64,000 bases of DNA from Malus domestica (taxonomy: Eukaryota; Streptophyta; Magnoliopsida; Rosales; Rosaceae): NCBI RefSeq assembly GCF_042453785.1, contig NC_091669.1:12412501-12476500 (forward strand), written 5' to 3'. The translations under genes and the position numbers were made by a program. The notes under the pieces were generated by a model that was given only the letters and a program-made list of their open reading frames with translations, was not told the DNA's origin and did not search any database. Positions 22,571-33,932 of the stretch are shown piece by piece. The stretch's first letter is position 1. Each line of letters begins with the position of its first letter.

Positions 22571-22582
22571 GCTCTGATACCA
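22571..22582 (-). promoter_or_regulatory. Copia A primer-binding site (tRNA-iMet)
   Basis: The minus strand reads TGGTATCAGAGC directly next to the LTR end. This is complementary to the 3' end of plant initiator methionine tRNA. Confidence 0.9.
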
Positions 22583-22814
22583 TTTTGAAATTTAAGTTCA
22601 ACAAAGTGTGTATGTATTCATGAAAAAAAAATTACAAGGGAGAGGTCTCATTAAAAGGAGACGAAGCAAGGAAGGAAAAACCTACCCAATAAACAAATGC
22701 AAACAGCTACAAAGTAGTAGCTAGAGAGAAAAAGGCTAGCCCTAGATGACATAAACCCTAATATTAAGGAATAACACTTTAACACAAGGTGATGGCCACC
22801 CATCAGTTTCAATA
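22583..22814 (-). repeat. Copia A 5' LTR
   Basis: 232 bp. It pairs with 17945-18221 and abuts the primer-binding site. Confidence 0.88.
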
Positions 22815-23544
22815 AGTTTGTACATCGGTTATCAATATTTGTGTTCTCGACTGCGTATCTGGATTGATGAGATTTTATTTCAAATTATGGTCAGGTTGAT
22901 AATTGCATGAGAGTCTCAACTACTGAAAAGACTAGAGACCCAAAAGTTCTTGACAAGGCTAAGGGTCTTACTCGCCTTTTGGCAAGAAATTTTCCTGCAC
23001 GTCTGGTACAAATGCCAGATTCTTTGTGATTGTTTTGTTATATGCAACTTATGATTGTTCTTTGTGTTCAAATGATTTGAAGTAGTTCTTAATGTCTTTG
23101 TTCCTTCCATGCAATGTTGTTTTTCTCTTTAAAGACAACAGCATCCCAAGAATATGTGTGTGTATGTAATAATGTATATAGATAGGATAGGAACCCCTTT
23201 TCAGGATCCCGCTTATGATTATCCTCCTATATACATCTATAGCTTTATATCAGAACAGTTTTACATTTGAATGAAAAATTAAGAATCAAATTTATCTACC
23301 TTTAGTTAAGAATCTAAGATATGATATTTATGCTGATTTTTGTTTCTTGCTTGAAAACTCCAAGCATTTCTTTTTGGTCTTTATTTCAGCTATCCTCAAT
23401 TAGTTTCTCATTTGAGTGCTCAAGATTTTGATTTCAGGCAATAAAATTACTAAATGACGAAATGGAATAGACTATGATTATGATTGGGCCAAAAAAATAT
23501 GGGATTGACATGGTGGGTATCTCGTAAATTCCTCTCCTTATTTG

Positions 23545-24037
23545 TGTAAGATTGTGAGTGTCAAGAAGAATGACTTCTGGTTCTCAACAGCTTGTAATTC
23601 GGTTATGAGTTATTGTTGAGAAGATTACGCTATTACTTGGCTGAGGTTGAGAGTCCTAATGACATGCAACTATATGTGAGAAACCTTATCAGGTATTTGA
23701 CAAGAGTTCAGCAGCAAGTTGGACTGCTGCGAAACCCTAATTGATATGGTATATCTGGGTATCGGTTGATAGGCCTGGTATCCGAATTGTTAGCTATATA
23801 TAAGGAGCATCCCTGCACTCACGGCATCAATCCATTACGAGCAAAACCCTATTCTATGCTGGAACTTCAGGCCGTTGAGTGTAGAAGATTCCTTATGAAA
23901 CCCTAGCAGTCATGGCTTCTTCTTCTTCCTCCACTTCAACAGATAAGTTTAATATAATTAGTTAATCTCTATTTTATATTGATTTGATTTATTCGTGATC
24001 CTAATGTCTTGTTGTTGTGATTTCAGAATGTCTTACA
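23545..24037 (+). repeat. Left LTR of the inverted-LTR element
   Basis: 493 bp with terminal TGTAAGA/TCTTACA inverted repeats. Near the 3' end there is an ATG followed by a Ser-rich start (MASSSSSSTSTDKF), as in many Copia gag leaders, followed by an intron-like end GTGATTTCAG. Confidence 0.88.
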
Positions 24038-24039
24038 TG

Positions 24040-24052
24040 TGGTATCAGAGCC
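24040..24052 (+). promoter_or_regulatory. tRNA-iMet primer-binding site
   Basis: TGGTATCAGAGCC lies 2 bp inside the left LTR, on the plus strand. It supports a retroelement rather than a DNA-transposon origin. Confidence 0.85.
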
Positions 24053-25209
24053 ACACAACAAGCTTAGGGTTCGGATGAAAGAGAGCCGTGATATAATTCT
24101 ATTTGGTATGATTCCTATTGACTATAACATATGGACTGGTCTGGGTGGTGACTATGGATACTGCTGCCGCTAAGTAGTATTCATGAAATTTTATTTTTCC
24201 TTTTGGCTCTCGCTTAATTATTAGGAATGGGTTTGTTTTGCTTTCATGGATAAGACATAAAGAAGTGAGTTTTCTCAGGTTTCTTTGTCTCCTATAAACC
24301 CTAAAATTATATATTGGTTCAAGTCGAACCGTTCGACTAATCATGCTCTAGTGCTATGATTCTGGTGTTTTTTTTTTCTTGCTTCCGCTTATTGCCATAT
24401 AAACTAGCCTTTAAATTTTTAAATTTGGTAAGTTTGCTTGTATTCATATTATTTTGAGTTGATAGATCAAATTTACCTTATGGATACATACTTCCTGGGT
24501 GAGCCATTGTGATCTTATATCATGTTCACATTTTATGTTTTCTGGGCCTTTAATTCCTAATGCCTAGAATGAGGCTTTGAGGATTTTCCTCAATTGCATT
24601 TAATTTCGTTTATTCCAGTCCGCTGCATATTTTTGAGTAATGATTTACAAGAATAATGGTATGGCCACTTTGGTGTATTAGTTGATTAGTTGAACTAATT
24701 TGAATATAAAGTCCATCTGCTTTTGCAAACTAACTTTCCCATACATATTAATTAAGTTGATTACGCTTCCATCTATTGTTATGCTTGGAAGCATCCCTCT
24801 TCAGTAATAAGAATTTGGTAACTTTTGATTTCCCTTATGCTTCTATGACTGATGGTTGGGACCAATTAATGTTGAGACTTTCTTTGCTACGTTTGTCCTT
24901 TGTGACTTTCATCTTCAAACATAAAATTGCAAAGTTGAGACTCAAGTGCTTTTGGGAAATTTCTCAAATACACACACTAATGACTGGGCGTTTTTGGTTT
25001 CCCTTTTGAATTATGTTCTTATCTTAAAGGGAGATTTTGATACATTATGGACATGCTAAAGGTTATTTTAAAACTACTCATGGTCAGTTGTGAATTATTA
25101 TGTAATTTTATCATGCTATGTTAGTATATGATTTTTATAATTAAAAGTTCTCACGTCATTTTGGCATGACATGAAATCATTGTAAAATTTAAAAAGGAGA
25201 TTATGCTAC

Positions 25210-25784
25210 TGAAATTTTCAAATTTCTGCAACATTGTCTGTTTGTGATATTATTTTGGTATACCCATTCAACTCCTAAATTCATGAAATTTTAGTATGAT
25301 ATAGATCGATATATCTAGTTTAAATCTGAAAATTTGCACGATAATTGGCTGCAAAATGAATTATTGGTGAATTTTGTTTTAGTCTCGGGTATGTAGTTCG
25401 GAATTTCTACAGCTTCTGCAGCACATTCCATTTCGACTTTATTTTTAGCCCACTTATAAAATCTCAAAAATTATGAAATTTTGTGATATTTCAGATTTAT
25501 GTATCTACTTCACTTCTGGAAATTTTCATATACATTGGATGGAAAATGAATGTTTAGTCAATTTTCATCTCAGTTGTGCTGCAGATTTTCTGCACTTTCT
25601 GCAGCATATCCCATTTCGAATTTGCCTCTCGTATACTAGTCAAACTTCAAAAAAAAAAAAAAAAAAATTTATAAACCCTTAGGAAATAGTAGCATTGTAT
25701 GTCTACTTTATGTCTGGAAATTTTTATGCACATTGAATGAAAAAGGAGTATTTAGTGAATTTTTTTTAATCTCAGGTCTGCATG

Positions 25785-25823
<39 letters not shown>

Positions 25824-25990
25824 AGTTTCTGCAGCACATCTCCTTTCGAATTCATTTTTGGCTTGCTTATAAAATTTTAACAATCATGAAATTTTGCGAA
25901 ATAGTAGCCATATATGTCTAGTGCATACCTAAAAATTTTCATGACCATCTAAAGAGAAGTGATTTTTTAGTGAATTTGCAAACTAAAGTA
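25210..25990. repeat. Diverged tandem repeats, about 200-bp unit, four copies
   Basis: The pair of landmarks TTTCTGCAGCA(C/T)AT and ATGAAATTTTG(T/C)GA recurs about every 190-230 bp (about 25219, 25414, 25597 and 25827 for the first). Long A and T runs (25649-25667, 25790-25820) lie between copies. The array sits inside the inverted-LTR element. Confidence 0.75.
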
Positions 25991-27071
25991 GTACTGCTGA
26001 ATTTTGGTACTTCAAAACTAGTTTTGTTATGTGATATTGTTTTCACTTATTTGTGCACATCTATTGGTACCGATTATTATACAAGTTTATTATTCCAATA
26101 TGTCTTTATTTAATGCGAATTCTTAATACTAATGACTTTTATTAGACAACACTGATTAAATTATTGATTTAAAGATGTATTGGTTTGTTTTGCTTAAACC
26201 AATGTTTTGTTTAAACCAATGTTTTGTTTAGTCATCAATTCTGATTATGATGATAATTGTCTTTTGAAAGAAAATTGGAAAGTGGCATCAGTTTACTAAT
26301 TAATCATTTTGGTCCCTATCGAATAACTGAATAACCATATTTCCTCTTTCGAGAACTCTATTGTTCAATGTCAATAACGACATATTTTGTGTCTGATTGA
26401 ATCTTTTGAGAATCATTGAATATCCAACAAAACGGTTATTTAATACTGTTCTAAAGGATTATTTTGAAAAATCAGAATTCTAATTTATATGGTGAATATT
26501 TTTGTCCCAATGGGAATTTTAGGACATAACTCACCAATTATAAATTAGTATTATAGCAAATCATAAAGTACTTCTAACATATTTTCATCTGGCCAAAGTT
26601 GTTGAAGCTATATGTATTTTGTGTATTTTATGTTTTGGCTAGCTATGCAGGTATTTTCTTTGCATGATTAGTTTCTGCCCAAAGGTGTAACAATCATGCA
26701 ATTTGGAGTTAGTTCGATCCTCCACAACTCGACTACATCCATGATGAATCTTGCAGAATCGAGAATGAGTAGGTAAATTTGCCAATATTTTGCCTTAATT
26801 TTATGTGAGTTCTAAATTGGATTAAAATTATTGTTGGAAAATTGATGTTGTTGAGATATCTATGTGTTTACCTTAATCGACTTTGTTTTAGAATTAAAAA
26901 AAAAAAATTTGAGTTTGGATTCTTTTATTAGGTTTCATTTTAATTTATGACCTAATCTTTAACACATATGTGAGTCTTCTCTCATACACTAAAATAAATT
27001 TTGTAGCCATTGGTTTATCTAATCACTTGTCACTTTTAGATCACTTAATAATGTTGAGATATTGTTCCACA

Positions 27072-27564
27072 TGTAAGACATTCTGAAATCACAACAACAA
27101 GACATTAGGATCACGAATAAATCAAATCAATATAAAATAGAGATTAACTAATTATATTAAACTTATCTGTTGAAGTGGAGGAAGAAGAAGAAGCCATGAC
27201 TGCTAGGGTTTCATAAGGAATCTTCTACACTCAACGGCCTGAAGTTCCAGCATAGAATAGGGTTTTGCTCGTAATGGATTGATGCCGTGAGTGCAGGGAT
27301 GCTCCTTATATATAGCTAACAATTCGGATACCAGGCCTATCAACCGATACCCAGATATACCATATCAATTAGGGTTTCGCAGCAGTCCAACTTGCTGCTG
27401 AACTCTTGTCAAATACCTGATAAGGTTTCTCACATATAGTTGCATGTCATTAGGACTCTCAACCTCAGCCAAGTAATAGCGTAATCTTCTCAACAATAAC
27501 TCATAACCGAATTACAAGCTGTTGAGAACCAGAAGTCATTCTTCTTGACACTCACAATCTTACA
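27072..27564 (-). repeat. Right LTR of the inverted-LTR element
   Basis: 493 bp, the reverse complement of 23545-24037 with very few differences. Inside it the minus strand continues TGTGGAACAATATC, so after TGTGG it departs from the primer-site sequence next to the left copy. Confidence 0.88.
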
Positions 27565-28479
27565 ATTTGTAGCTGGGACAATTTAGTTTCAGCCATTTAA
27601 CCTGGTGATTAGAACATATAACTTTTGTATGATGTTAGAAAAGTATAAATTTTGTTTACGAGGACTATATCAGGAATATGAGCCTTTGGGTGTTCCATCA
27701 CCTACTTGATGAAGAGAGCTATGCAAACTTTACTTTCCCTTCTTCTAATCTCTACAATTGTGTACAGGAGAATTTCTATAAACGGCGTGGACGTCCCATA
27801 GGTCCAGAGAAATCCACTTTAAAGGTGCATAAAGTGATATAGATTCTGCGCTTTACTGATCTTCCCACTAAAAGAAAATTAATTCTTTCTTCTGCCTGAT
27901 TCTCTAATTTTTTACGATATGATTGGGACTCAGGCACTTTGCAAAGTGACGGGCTGTTATGTTATTGTTTCTGTAAGTGTTACCGTTCCTTTTGATTTCG
28001 TTGGTCCCATTGCATAGTTGTTTTTCTAGTGTTCCGACCCAGATAAGGTATGAATTATAGATTTGATGATTTTTTATTTACCTGTAAACTAGGGGTTCAG
28101 TGTTCCCGCTACTGGTTCATCTGAAGGATTACAGGTAGTCAAGAGGATTGTGGACGATTGCTTTCAGAATGGAACGTCCCCTGCATCCCTTATCTGGCTT
28201 GAAAGGAGACGTAAAGTGGTGAATATTCTCAAGGCAGTGTGTTTCTGAATTATGTTCTTCTGTCACCAGTGTGGCAACATTATGTTTCCAGTGAATAGAC
28301 CATCGATGGTGTTGATCTTTGTTTAAATGCACGGTCCAGATTCAGTCTTATAATGTCATTATGTGAAACAGTCCGGCAAGAGAACATGACACCATATATG
28401 TCGCATTTTTTCTCAGTTTAAAGAAGTTATTTGCTTCCTAAGGTATTGCTGATCACATGTGCTCTCCTCCTGTGGGCAT

Positions 28480-28580
28480 GGGCAGGCTGATAAAATTACC
28501 GTCGATAACCCATTTTACCAAATTGGAATTAGACCTAGCATTGATGTTGGTCGACCTTTGTTCATCCCTACTGGTAATAC
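28480..28580 (+). pseudogene. Coding-like fragment, unidentified
   Basis: One frame reads ADKITVDNPFYQIG followed by IRPSIDVGRPLFIPTG without a stop, in an otherwise stop-rich region. I do not recognise it. It lies between the KRR1-like and SAPS-like fragments and has the same orientation. Confidence 0.3.
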
Positions 28581-29217
28581 TTCTGGAGTTCCTACTTTTT
28601 AACATTTTACAACAGTGAATAGGATCTAGAGCTTTTGATTGTTACTTCTTATATAAGAGGCAACTTCTTGAGATTTTAGATATTGACATGCTTCGAATTG
28701 GTTGTTGTCAACAGGAATTCGTGAAAACCCAATTGATTTGCTGTGAACACACACATAAAAAGTTTTCTGAGGCACTGCATCAGGGACATTTTAGAGATGT
28801 GCTGGAGATGATACAGGATACAGATGTGCTGGAGAAAATAGCAGAAAAGTTCAGCTCTTGGGTAAGTAATTAATTAATTTTACATTTAAGCTATATTAAT
28901 GCAACCGAATAGGCTTCTTAGTTTTTTCCCTGTAAGTGCGCGCTATGCGCTAAACATTTTTTCACTGATAGCTAGCTCGTGTATAACTTATAGGGTTAAA
29001 ACCATGATTAGTGTGCTGGAAATATCAATATTTCCATTTTGGTATCCCTTTTATGTTTAAAAGCATTGCCAGTCTCAATACAGGATGGCTTGTTTGCTGT
29101 TAATGAGCAAGTTTTCTACAGGATTCTCCGGAAGTGCTTGCTAATACAGCAGAGACACTTTGTGCTGTACCAAGGTTCGCTCCAACTGGACTTTCTACTA
29201 AAATATCTAGCCCAAGG

Positions 29218-29399
29218 TGCAGAAACTGTTGAAGAAGATATTTCTCATTCATTTCTTAATTGACAGTACACAGAGATATATATAGTCACAAAGACTCTTT
29301 ACATAAGTGACCTTATCTTCTACAACTAATTACACAAATACCACAACTAACTATTTACTGTTGTAACTAAATTGTGACTGGTTTAGGTCTCTCAATACA
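29218..29399 (-). repeat. Copia B 3' LTR
   Basis: 182 bp, TGTATTG...CTGCA on the minus strand, essentially identical to 33933-34114. Confidence 0.9.
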
Positions 29400-31790
29400 C
29401 CCCCTCAAGCTGAGCTTGGGATCAATTGAAGAACCAAGAGGAAGCTTGGATTTTAGAGCAGCAAATCGACCTTTGGACAGAGACTTGGTGTGTATGTCAG
29501 CGAGCTGATCCTGACTACAAACAAAGTGAACCTTGATGAGATTAGCTAAGACCAACTCGCGAATATAATGATAGTCAATCTCCACGTGTTTAGTTCGGGC
29601 ATGAAAGACCGGATTAGAAGCAAGAGAGATGGCTGAAATGTTATCACACCAGAGAGTGGGAGCCTGAGAGAGAGGAAAACCAAGGTCACGAAAATTTTTA
29701 CAGATCCAAGTCAGTTCAGCTGCAGTGTGGGCTAGAGATCTGTATTCCGCCTCTGTGGATGACCTTGCCACAGTAGCCTGTTTCTTGGCACTCCAACTGA
29801 TAAGATTGGATCCGAGAAAGACATTGTAACCACTAGTAGAACGGCGATCAAATAGATAGCTAGCCCAGCTGCATCGGAGAAGGCTGTGAGATTAGTGGCA
29901 CCCTTTCTGAACCATAGACCTTCAGAGACAGTACCCTTGAGATAACGAAGAATTCGTTTGGCAGCTTGCATGTGTTGGTCTCGAGGAGCATGCATGAACT
30001 GACAGATTTGATTCACAGCAAACGAAATATCGGGACGTGTCCATGTCAAATACTGTAAACCACCAACAATAGATCGATACTCAGTTGGATTAGAGAAAAG
30101 ATGACCACTGTGATCCAATTTGTTAGAGCCAAGGGGAGTGCAGCAAGGCTTCGCACCAGCCATATTAGTTTTCCGGAGAAGATCAAGTAAATACTTTGTT
30201 TGATGGAGGAAGAGACCTGTGGAAGATCTTTGAATCTCTAAACCCAGGAAGTAGTGCAGTGGACCTAAATCCTTGACTGGAAAAATATCACTGAGATTTT
30301 GAATGAAGAGACTGCATAAGGAAGAGTCAGGTCCAGTGACTAAGATATCATCGACATACACAAGCACCATGACAGGAGTAGGACCAGGGAGAACAAATAA
30401 GGAAGCATCGGAGGAAGATTGTTGAAAACCAAGCTGAAGAAGAGCTTGAAACAGTTTGTCAAACCAAGCCCAAGGGGCTTGTTTGAGACCATAAAGGGAT
30501 TTCCTTAATTTGCAGACATGATGCGGCATAGTAGGATCAGAGAAACCGGGAGGCTGCTGCATGTACACATCTTCCTTCAAATCACCATGAAGAAAGGCAT
30601 TACTGATGTCTAACTGATTTAGAAACCAATTGAACTGCACAACAAGGGACAAAAGGATTCTAATTGTGACTGGTTTAGCCACAGGACTGAAGGTCTCTTG
30701 AAAATCGATACCTTCCTGCTGATGATACCCCTTTGCAACTAAACGAGCTTTAAAGTGCTCAACAGTACCATCAGGTTTCTTCTTGATTCGGAACACCCAC
30801 TTGCAGCCAACCACATTGTAGGAGGAAGATGGAGGAACAAGGGTCCAGGTGCCTGTTGATTGTAATGCATTAAACTCATCTTGCATGGCAGATCTCCAAT
30901 GAGCATGTTTAGAGGCTTGCAGATATGTAGTTGGAATAAAGTCAATATCAGATGGAAGAGGATGTTTGGTAGCTGGATAAACTTTGGGCTTGAAGATACC
31001 AGCTTTGGAGCGAGTGATCATAGGGTGAGTATTGGAAGGGGGCAGTGACATAGTTGTTGCAGGGGAAGATACGGATGCATTAGTCAGAGAATCTGTACTT
31101 GGAGCAGCAGTAGGAGGAATGGACTCTTGAGTATGGCCAACGTGTCCAGGAGGAACACCAGTATGCTGAGGAACGGAAAACTGCAGATCCATGGGAGCGA
31201 TAACAGAGTCTGAAGACAGAACATGGATGGTAGGAGAAGACTGAAAAGGATATGTTGCTTCATCAAACTGCACATGTCTGGAAATATAGAGACGATTAGA
31301 GACTGGATCAAGGCATCTATATCCTTTGTGCTGTAAACTGTACCCGAGAAACACACAGCTTTTGCTCTTAGCATCCAGCTTGGAATGAGTGTAAGGTTTG
31401 AGCCACAGGAAACATCGACAGCCAAAGACTTTGAGTCTGGAGTAATCTGGGGGCTTGAAGAAGATTAATTCCCAAGGAGATGTAGAAAGGCCAGAGATTG
31501 GCAACCTGTTAATAAGATACACAGCCGTGGAAAAAGCTTCCACCCAATAAAGATGTGGAACATTAGAAGCAACAAGTAATGTACGGGCAGTTTCCACAAT
31601 ATGGCGGTGTTTTCTTTCAGCACAGCCATTTTGTTCAGGAGTGTGAGGACATGTTAATCGATGAAGAATACCATGAGTGTGAAGAAAAGACTCAAACTTA
31701 GCACCAATGAATTCACCCCCTGAATCGGACTGCACAACTTTGATTTTATTTCCAAGTAGATTTTCTACATATTGTTTGAATACAACAAAG
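29367..31790 (-). pseudogene. Copia B integrase C-part, RT and RNase H, two frameshifts
   Basis: The main open frame (31735-29732) starts in integrase at SDSGGEF and continues through NGCAERKHRHIVETART. Next come the RT domain with FKARLVAKGYHQQEG, QLDISNAFLHGDL and the catalytic YVDDILV, then the start of RNase H (TAFSDA). A one-base change near 29870 moves the reading to a second frame (29771-29367) that holds the rest of RNase H: RSSTEAEYRSLAHTAAEL and CDNISAISLASNPVFHARTK. Another one-base change near 31770 separates it from upstream integrase. The rest is uninterrupted, unlike copia A. Confidence 0.88.
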
Positions 31791-33132
31791 TAGAATAGGC
31801 ATCAGATTTGGCCTTTAATGGAAATAACCAACTATATCTACTGTAATCATCTACAAGCAACAAGTAGTACTTAAAGCCACTAGGAGAAGTGATGGAGGCA
31901 GGACCCCAAACATCACAGTGTAGTAGTTGAAGACTGTGAGTACTTGTAGAATTGGCAGAACCAAAAGGAAGCTTGTGACTTTTAGCTAAAGCACAATCTG
32001 AGCAGAAAAGATCACCAGCAGGTTTGCCTTGCACGACAAGCTTATTTCCTGAAAGAACCTTGCGAAAAATAGAAGAAGATGGATGACCCAATCTTCGGTG
32101 CCAAATCTGTACAGGAGCTTTGACACTTACTAAAGCCGAGGGTGATGAGGAGGTGGGAGGACTAGAGCCTTGAAGAGGATAGAAGCCATCTTCAACTCGT
32201 CCCCGCAAAAGCGTCTTCCCCGAAACTCGATCCTTTACAGTGGATCCATCAGGGTCAAGAGTCAAGGCACAATTATTATCTTTTAAAAATTGATAGGCAG
32301 ATAATAAGTTGTGTTTCATAGCAGGTACATGTAAGACATTACGCAACTTAAAGGAAGTATGAGATGTATCTAAAGAAGAGATACCAATATTGTGAATAGG
32401 CAGACCTTTACCATCTCCTATATAGACCTTGTCTTCACCAGTGTAAGGAGAGATAACAGAGAGATTTGCAATGTCATTCGTGATATGTGAGGTGGCTCCA
32501 GAATCCAATAGCCAAGATGGGGATGGTTTGGATGAGTAGTGAGCACAAAGAGCTGCAAGTTTGGCTGGTGGCACCCGTCCAAAGATCTCAGGGTTCATCC
32601 TGTCAAAGCAATCAATTGCTTCGTGGCTGGTGGAACCACATATTTGACAGGTGGTCTTGTGATTTGATGAAGAACCTTGGTTGTGAGATCGGGAGCCTTG
32701 ATGAAAGGCACGAGGCTGACTTGGACGATAAGTACCAGTGGAGTTGCCACGTGAATTACTGACAGTTCGATTGCCTCTGAAAAAATTGCGATTGTTCCGG
32801 CCTCTATTAGAATTGTACCGAGAAGAAGATTGAAGAGGCTGACTATATGCAGCAAATGCCTGTGAAGAAGGCGTTGGGAGCAAAGGTGATTGAGACTGAA
32901 CAGAGAATGCTTGAAAGGGCTCCGTAGCAGTGGTGGACAGAGTGTGCTTTCGACGAGCCATAGAAAGCTCTTTGGTCAGCAACAGACCATGCAATTCATC
33001 AAGAGAAGTAGAAGACAATCGCAGCATGATGGAGTCAATGAAGGACTCGAATTCATCAGGAATACCGTGAAGCGTTGCAGCAATGAGATCACGATCAGAT
33101 ACAGTGGCGCCAGCAGCATTGAGAGAATCCAA
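31765..33132 (-). CDS. Copia B gag C-part, protease and integrase N-part
   Basis: An open frame of about 455 codons. A Gag C-terminal half with a zinc knuckle CQICGSTSHEAIDC (near residue 165) is followed by an aspartic protease SWLLDSGATSHIT, the GAG-pre-integrase region with IWHRRLGHPS, and CSDCALAKSHKLPF. It ends in the integrase core (HCDVWGPA, VDDYSRYSWLFPL). It is in the same frame as the upstream gag piece, separated only by a TAG. It ends at a one-base frameshift into the RT part. Confidence 0.85.
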   Translation of the reverse strand: MDSLNAAGATVSDRDLIAATLHGIPDEFESFIDSIMLRLSSTSLDELHGLLLTKELSMARRKHTLSTTATEPFQAFSVQSQSPLLPTPSSQAFAAYSQPLQSSSRYNSNRGRNNRNFFRGNRTVSNSRGNSTGTYRPSQPRAFHQGSRSHNQGSSSNHKTTCQICGSTSHEAIDCFDRMNPEIFGRVPPAKLAALCAHYSSKPSPSWLLDSGATSHITNDIANLSVISPYTGEDKVYIGDGKGLPIHNIGISSLDTSHTSFKLRNVLHVPAMKHNLLSAYQFLKDNNCALTLDPDGSTVKDRVSGKTLLRGRVEDGFYPLQGSSPPTSSSPSALVSVKAPVQIWHRRLGHPSSSIFRKVLSGNKLVVQGKPAGDLFCSDCALAKSHKLPFGSANSTSTHSLQLLHCDVWGPASITSPSGFKYYLLLVDDYSRYSWLFPLKAKSDAYSTLLYSNNM

Positions 33133-33147
33133 AATTTCCTTGATTTG

Positions 33148-33636
33148 CTATAGATATGCCGAGATCGATTGAGAGCCTTTTTGAATCGATTGAAGACGAG
33201 AACGAAGCTGGTGAATGTGAGCTTCAGAGACGCCACCAAAGCGTTGTTCAAGCTTCTGCCAAAGTTCTCGAGATGTGGACACCCCTACCGTGAAGGGAAT
33301 GAGATCTTCGGATAAAGTCGAGTTGAGCCAAATCAAGAGGTTTTGATCTTTTTCAAACCACTGCTCAAATGCTGGATTCAGGGAGCGATCAGGGAGAAGG
33401 GGAGCCGGACATGGCTCAGTACCGTCGACGAGGCCAAGAAGTTTGTATCGGCGCAAGATCGGAGAAAATAACGCACGCCATGGAAGGTAATTAGTGTGTT
33501 TGAGCTTGATTGGCACCATGCTACCAATATTCTGGATCGTAAGAGACATATACGAGTTCTGAGGATTTGCAGAGAAATTAGGGTTTGGCGACGGAGACGA
33601 AGAGTCAGAGGGGGAGGCCATGATATACAAGCGCAA
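33148..33636 (-). CDS. Copia B gag N-part, 162 codons
   Basis: N-terminal Gag with the typical VPIKLKHTNYLPWRALF block and a LWQKLEQRFGG motif. It is closed by TAG just before the in-frame continuation at 33132. The single stop suggests a point mutation, or less likely suppression. The ATG near 33621 (start of MASPSDSSS) fits Copia gag starts better than the more upstream in-frame triplet. Confidence 0.8.
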   Translation of the reverse strand: MRLYIMASPSDSSSPSPNPNFSANPQNSYMSLTIQNIGSMVPIKLKHTNYLPWRALFSPILRRYKLLGLVDGTEPCPAPLLPDRSLNPAFEQWFEKDQNLLIWLNSTLSEDLIPFTVGVSTSRELWQKLEQRFGGVSEAHIHQLRSRLQSIQKGSQSISAYL

Positions 33637-33932
33637 GATGCGAGAGAGAAGGAAGAATCAAAGACAGAAAACACAAGATCGATCACGAAATCGATCGAGA
33701 AAGAGAGAAATTGATCAAAAAATCACCAAATCAACGAAATGGTAAGAAAACTCAGATGTATCACCGACTCAAAATTGAAAGAAATTGTAGACAAAAAACA
33801 CCATGACAGATCAAGAACAGTGATCAGAATACCAAATCAACGAAGAAATATGATCAATGTGAACAGAAATCAGAGAAGTAGAGCGGAAGAAATGGAGGAT
33901 CGAATGCCGGAAGGCTTTTGGCGATGAAACCA

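Larger units (their letters stand above)
17945..22814 (-). mobile_element. Ty1/copia retrotransposon A, degenerate
   Basis: It is flanked by a perfect 5-bp target duplication AGTTT (17940-17944, 22815-22819). The LTR ends are of the form TGTTGA...TCAACA. The LTRs (17945-18221 and 22583-22814) differ in length by about 45 bp and carry substitutions, so the insertion is not recent. A tRNA-iMet primer site abuts the 5' LTR and a purine tract abuts the 3' LTR. Domain order gag, protease, integrase, RT, RNase H is the Copia order. The polyprotein is split by several frameshifts and stops. It lies in an intron of the KRR1-like fragment, in antisense. Confidence 0.92.
23545..27564. mobile_element. 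Retroelement with LTRs in INVERTED orientation, 5-bp target duplication
   Basis: Two 493-bp, almost identical repeats lie at the ends (23545-24037 and 27072-27564), but as inverted, not direct, copies. Each has the form TGTAAGATTGTGAG...AATGTCTTACA. The whole 4020-bp unit is flanked by a perfect ATTTG duplication (23540-23544 and 27565-27569). The left copy reads like a true 5' LTR: it has a TATA-like CTATATATAAG at 23794-23803 and TGGTATCAGAGCC (tRNA-iMet primer site) just inside. The right copy has no primer site inside it. The 3-kb interior encodes no gag or pol and contains about four ~200-bp tandem repeats. It lies in an intron of the KRR1-like fragment. Confidence 0.85.
17845..28218 (+). 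pseudogene. KRR1-like (small-subunit processome KH protein) gene, broken
   Basis: Six exon-like pieces in order match the conserved core of KRR1, a nucleolar KH-domain factor for 18S rRNA processing. They are 17845-17898 (WPVVESALLEHDMSGEL), 22895-23005 (contains VSTTEKTRDPK and RLLARNFPARL), 23438-23470 (AIKLLNDEME, then an in-frame TAG), 27768-27824 (KRRGRPIGPEKSTLK), 27934-27972 (TGCYVIV) and 28101-28218 (GLQVVKRIVDDCFQN). Most pieces have AG and GT borders. The N-terminal exons were not found. Copia A sits in one intron and the inverted-LTR element in another. The stop after piece three and the missing ends make it non-functional. It may be a captured fragment set rather than a decayed native locus. 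Confidence 0.75.

Noticed and set aside
23545-27564. DNA transposon with 493-bp TIRs
   Set aside because: The repeat ends, 5-bp duplication and inverted order could suggest this, but the tRNA-iMet primer site, the LTR-style TATA box and the TG...CA form of each repeat favour a retroelement.
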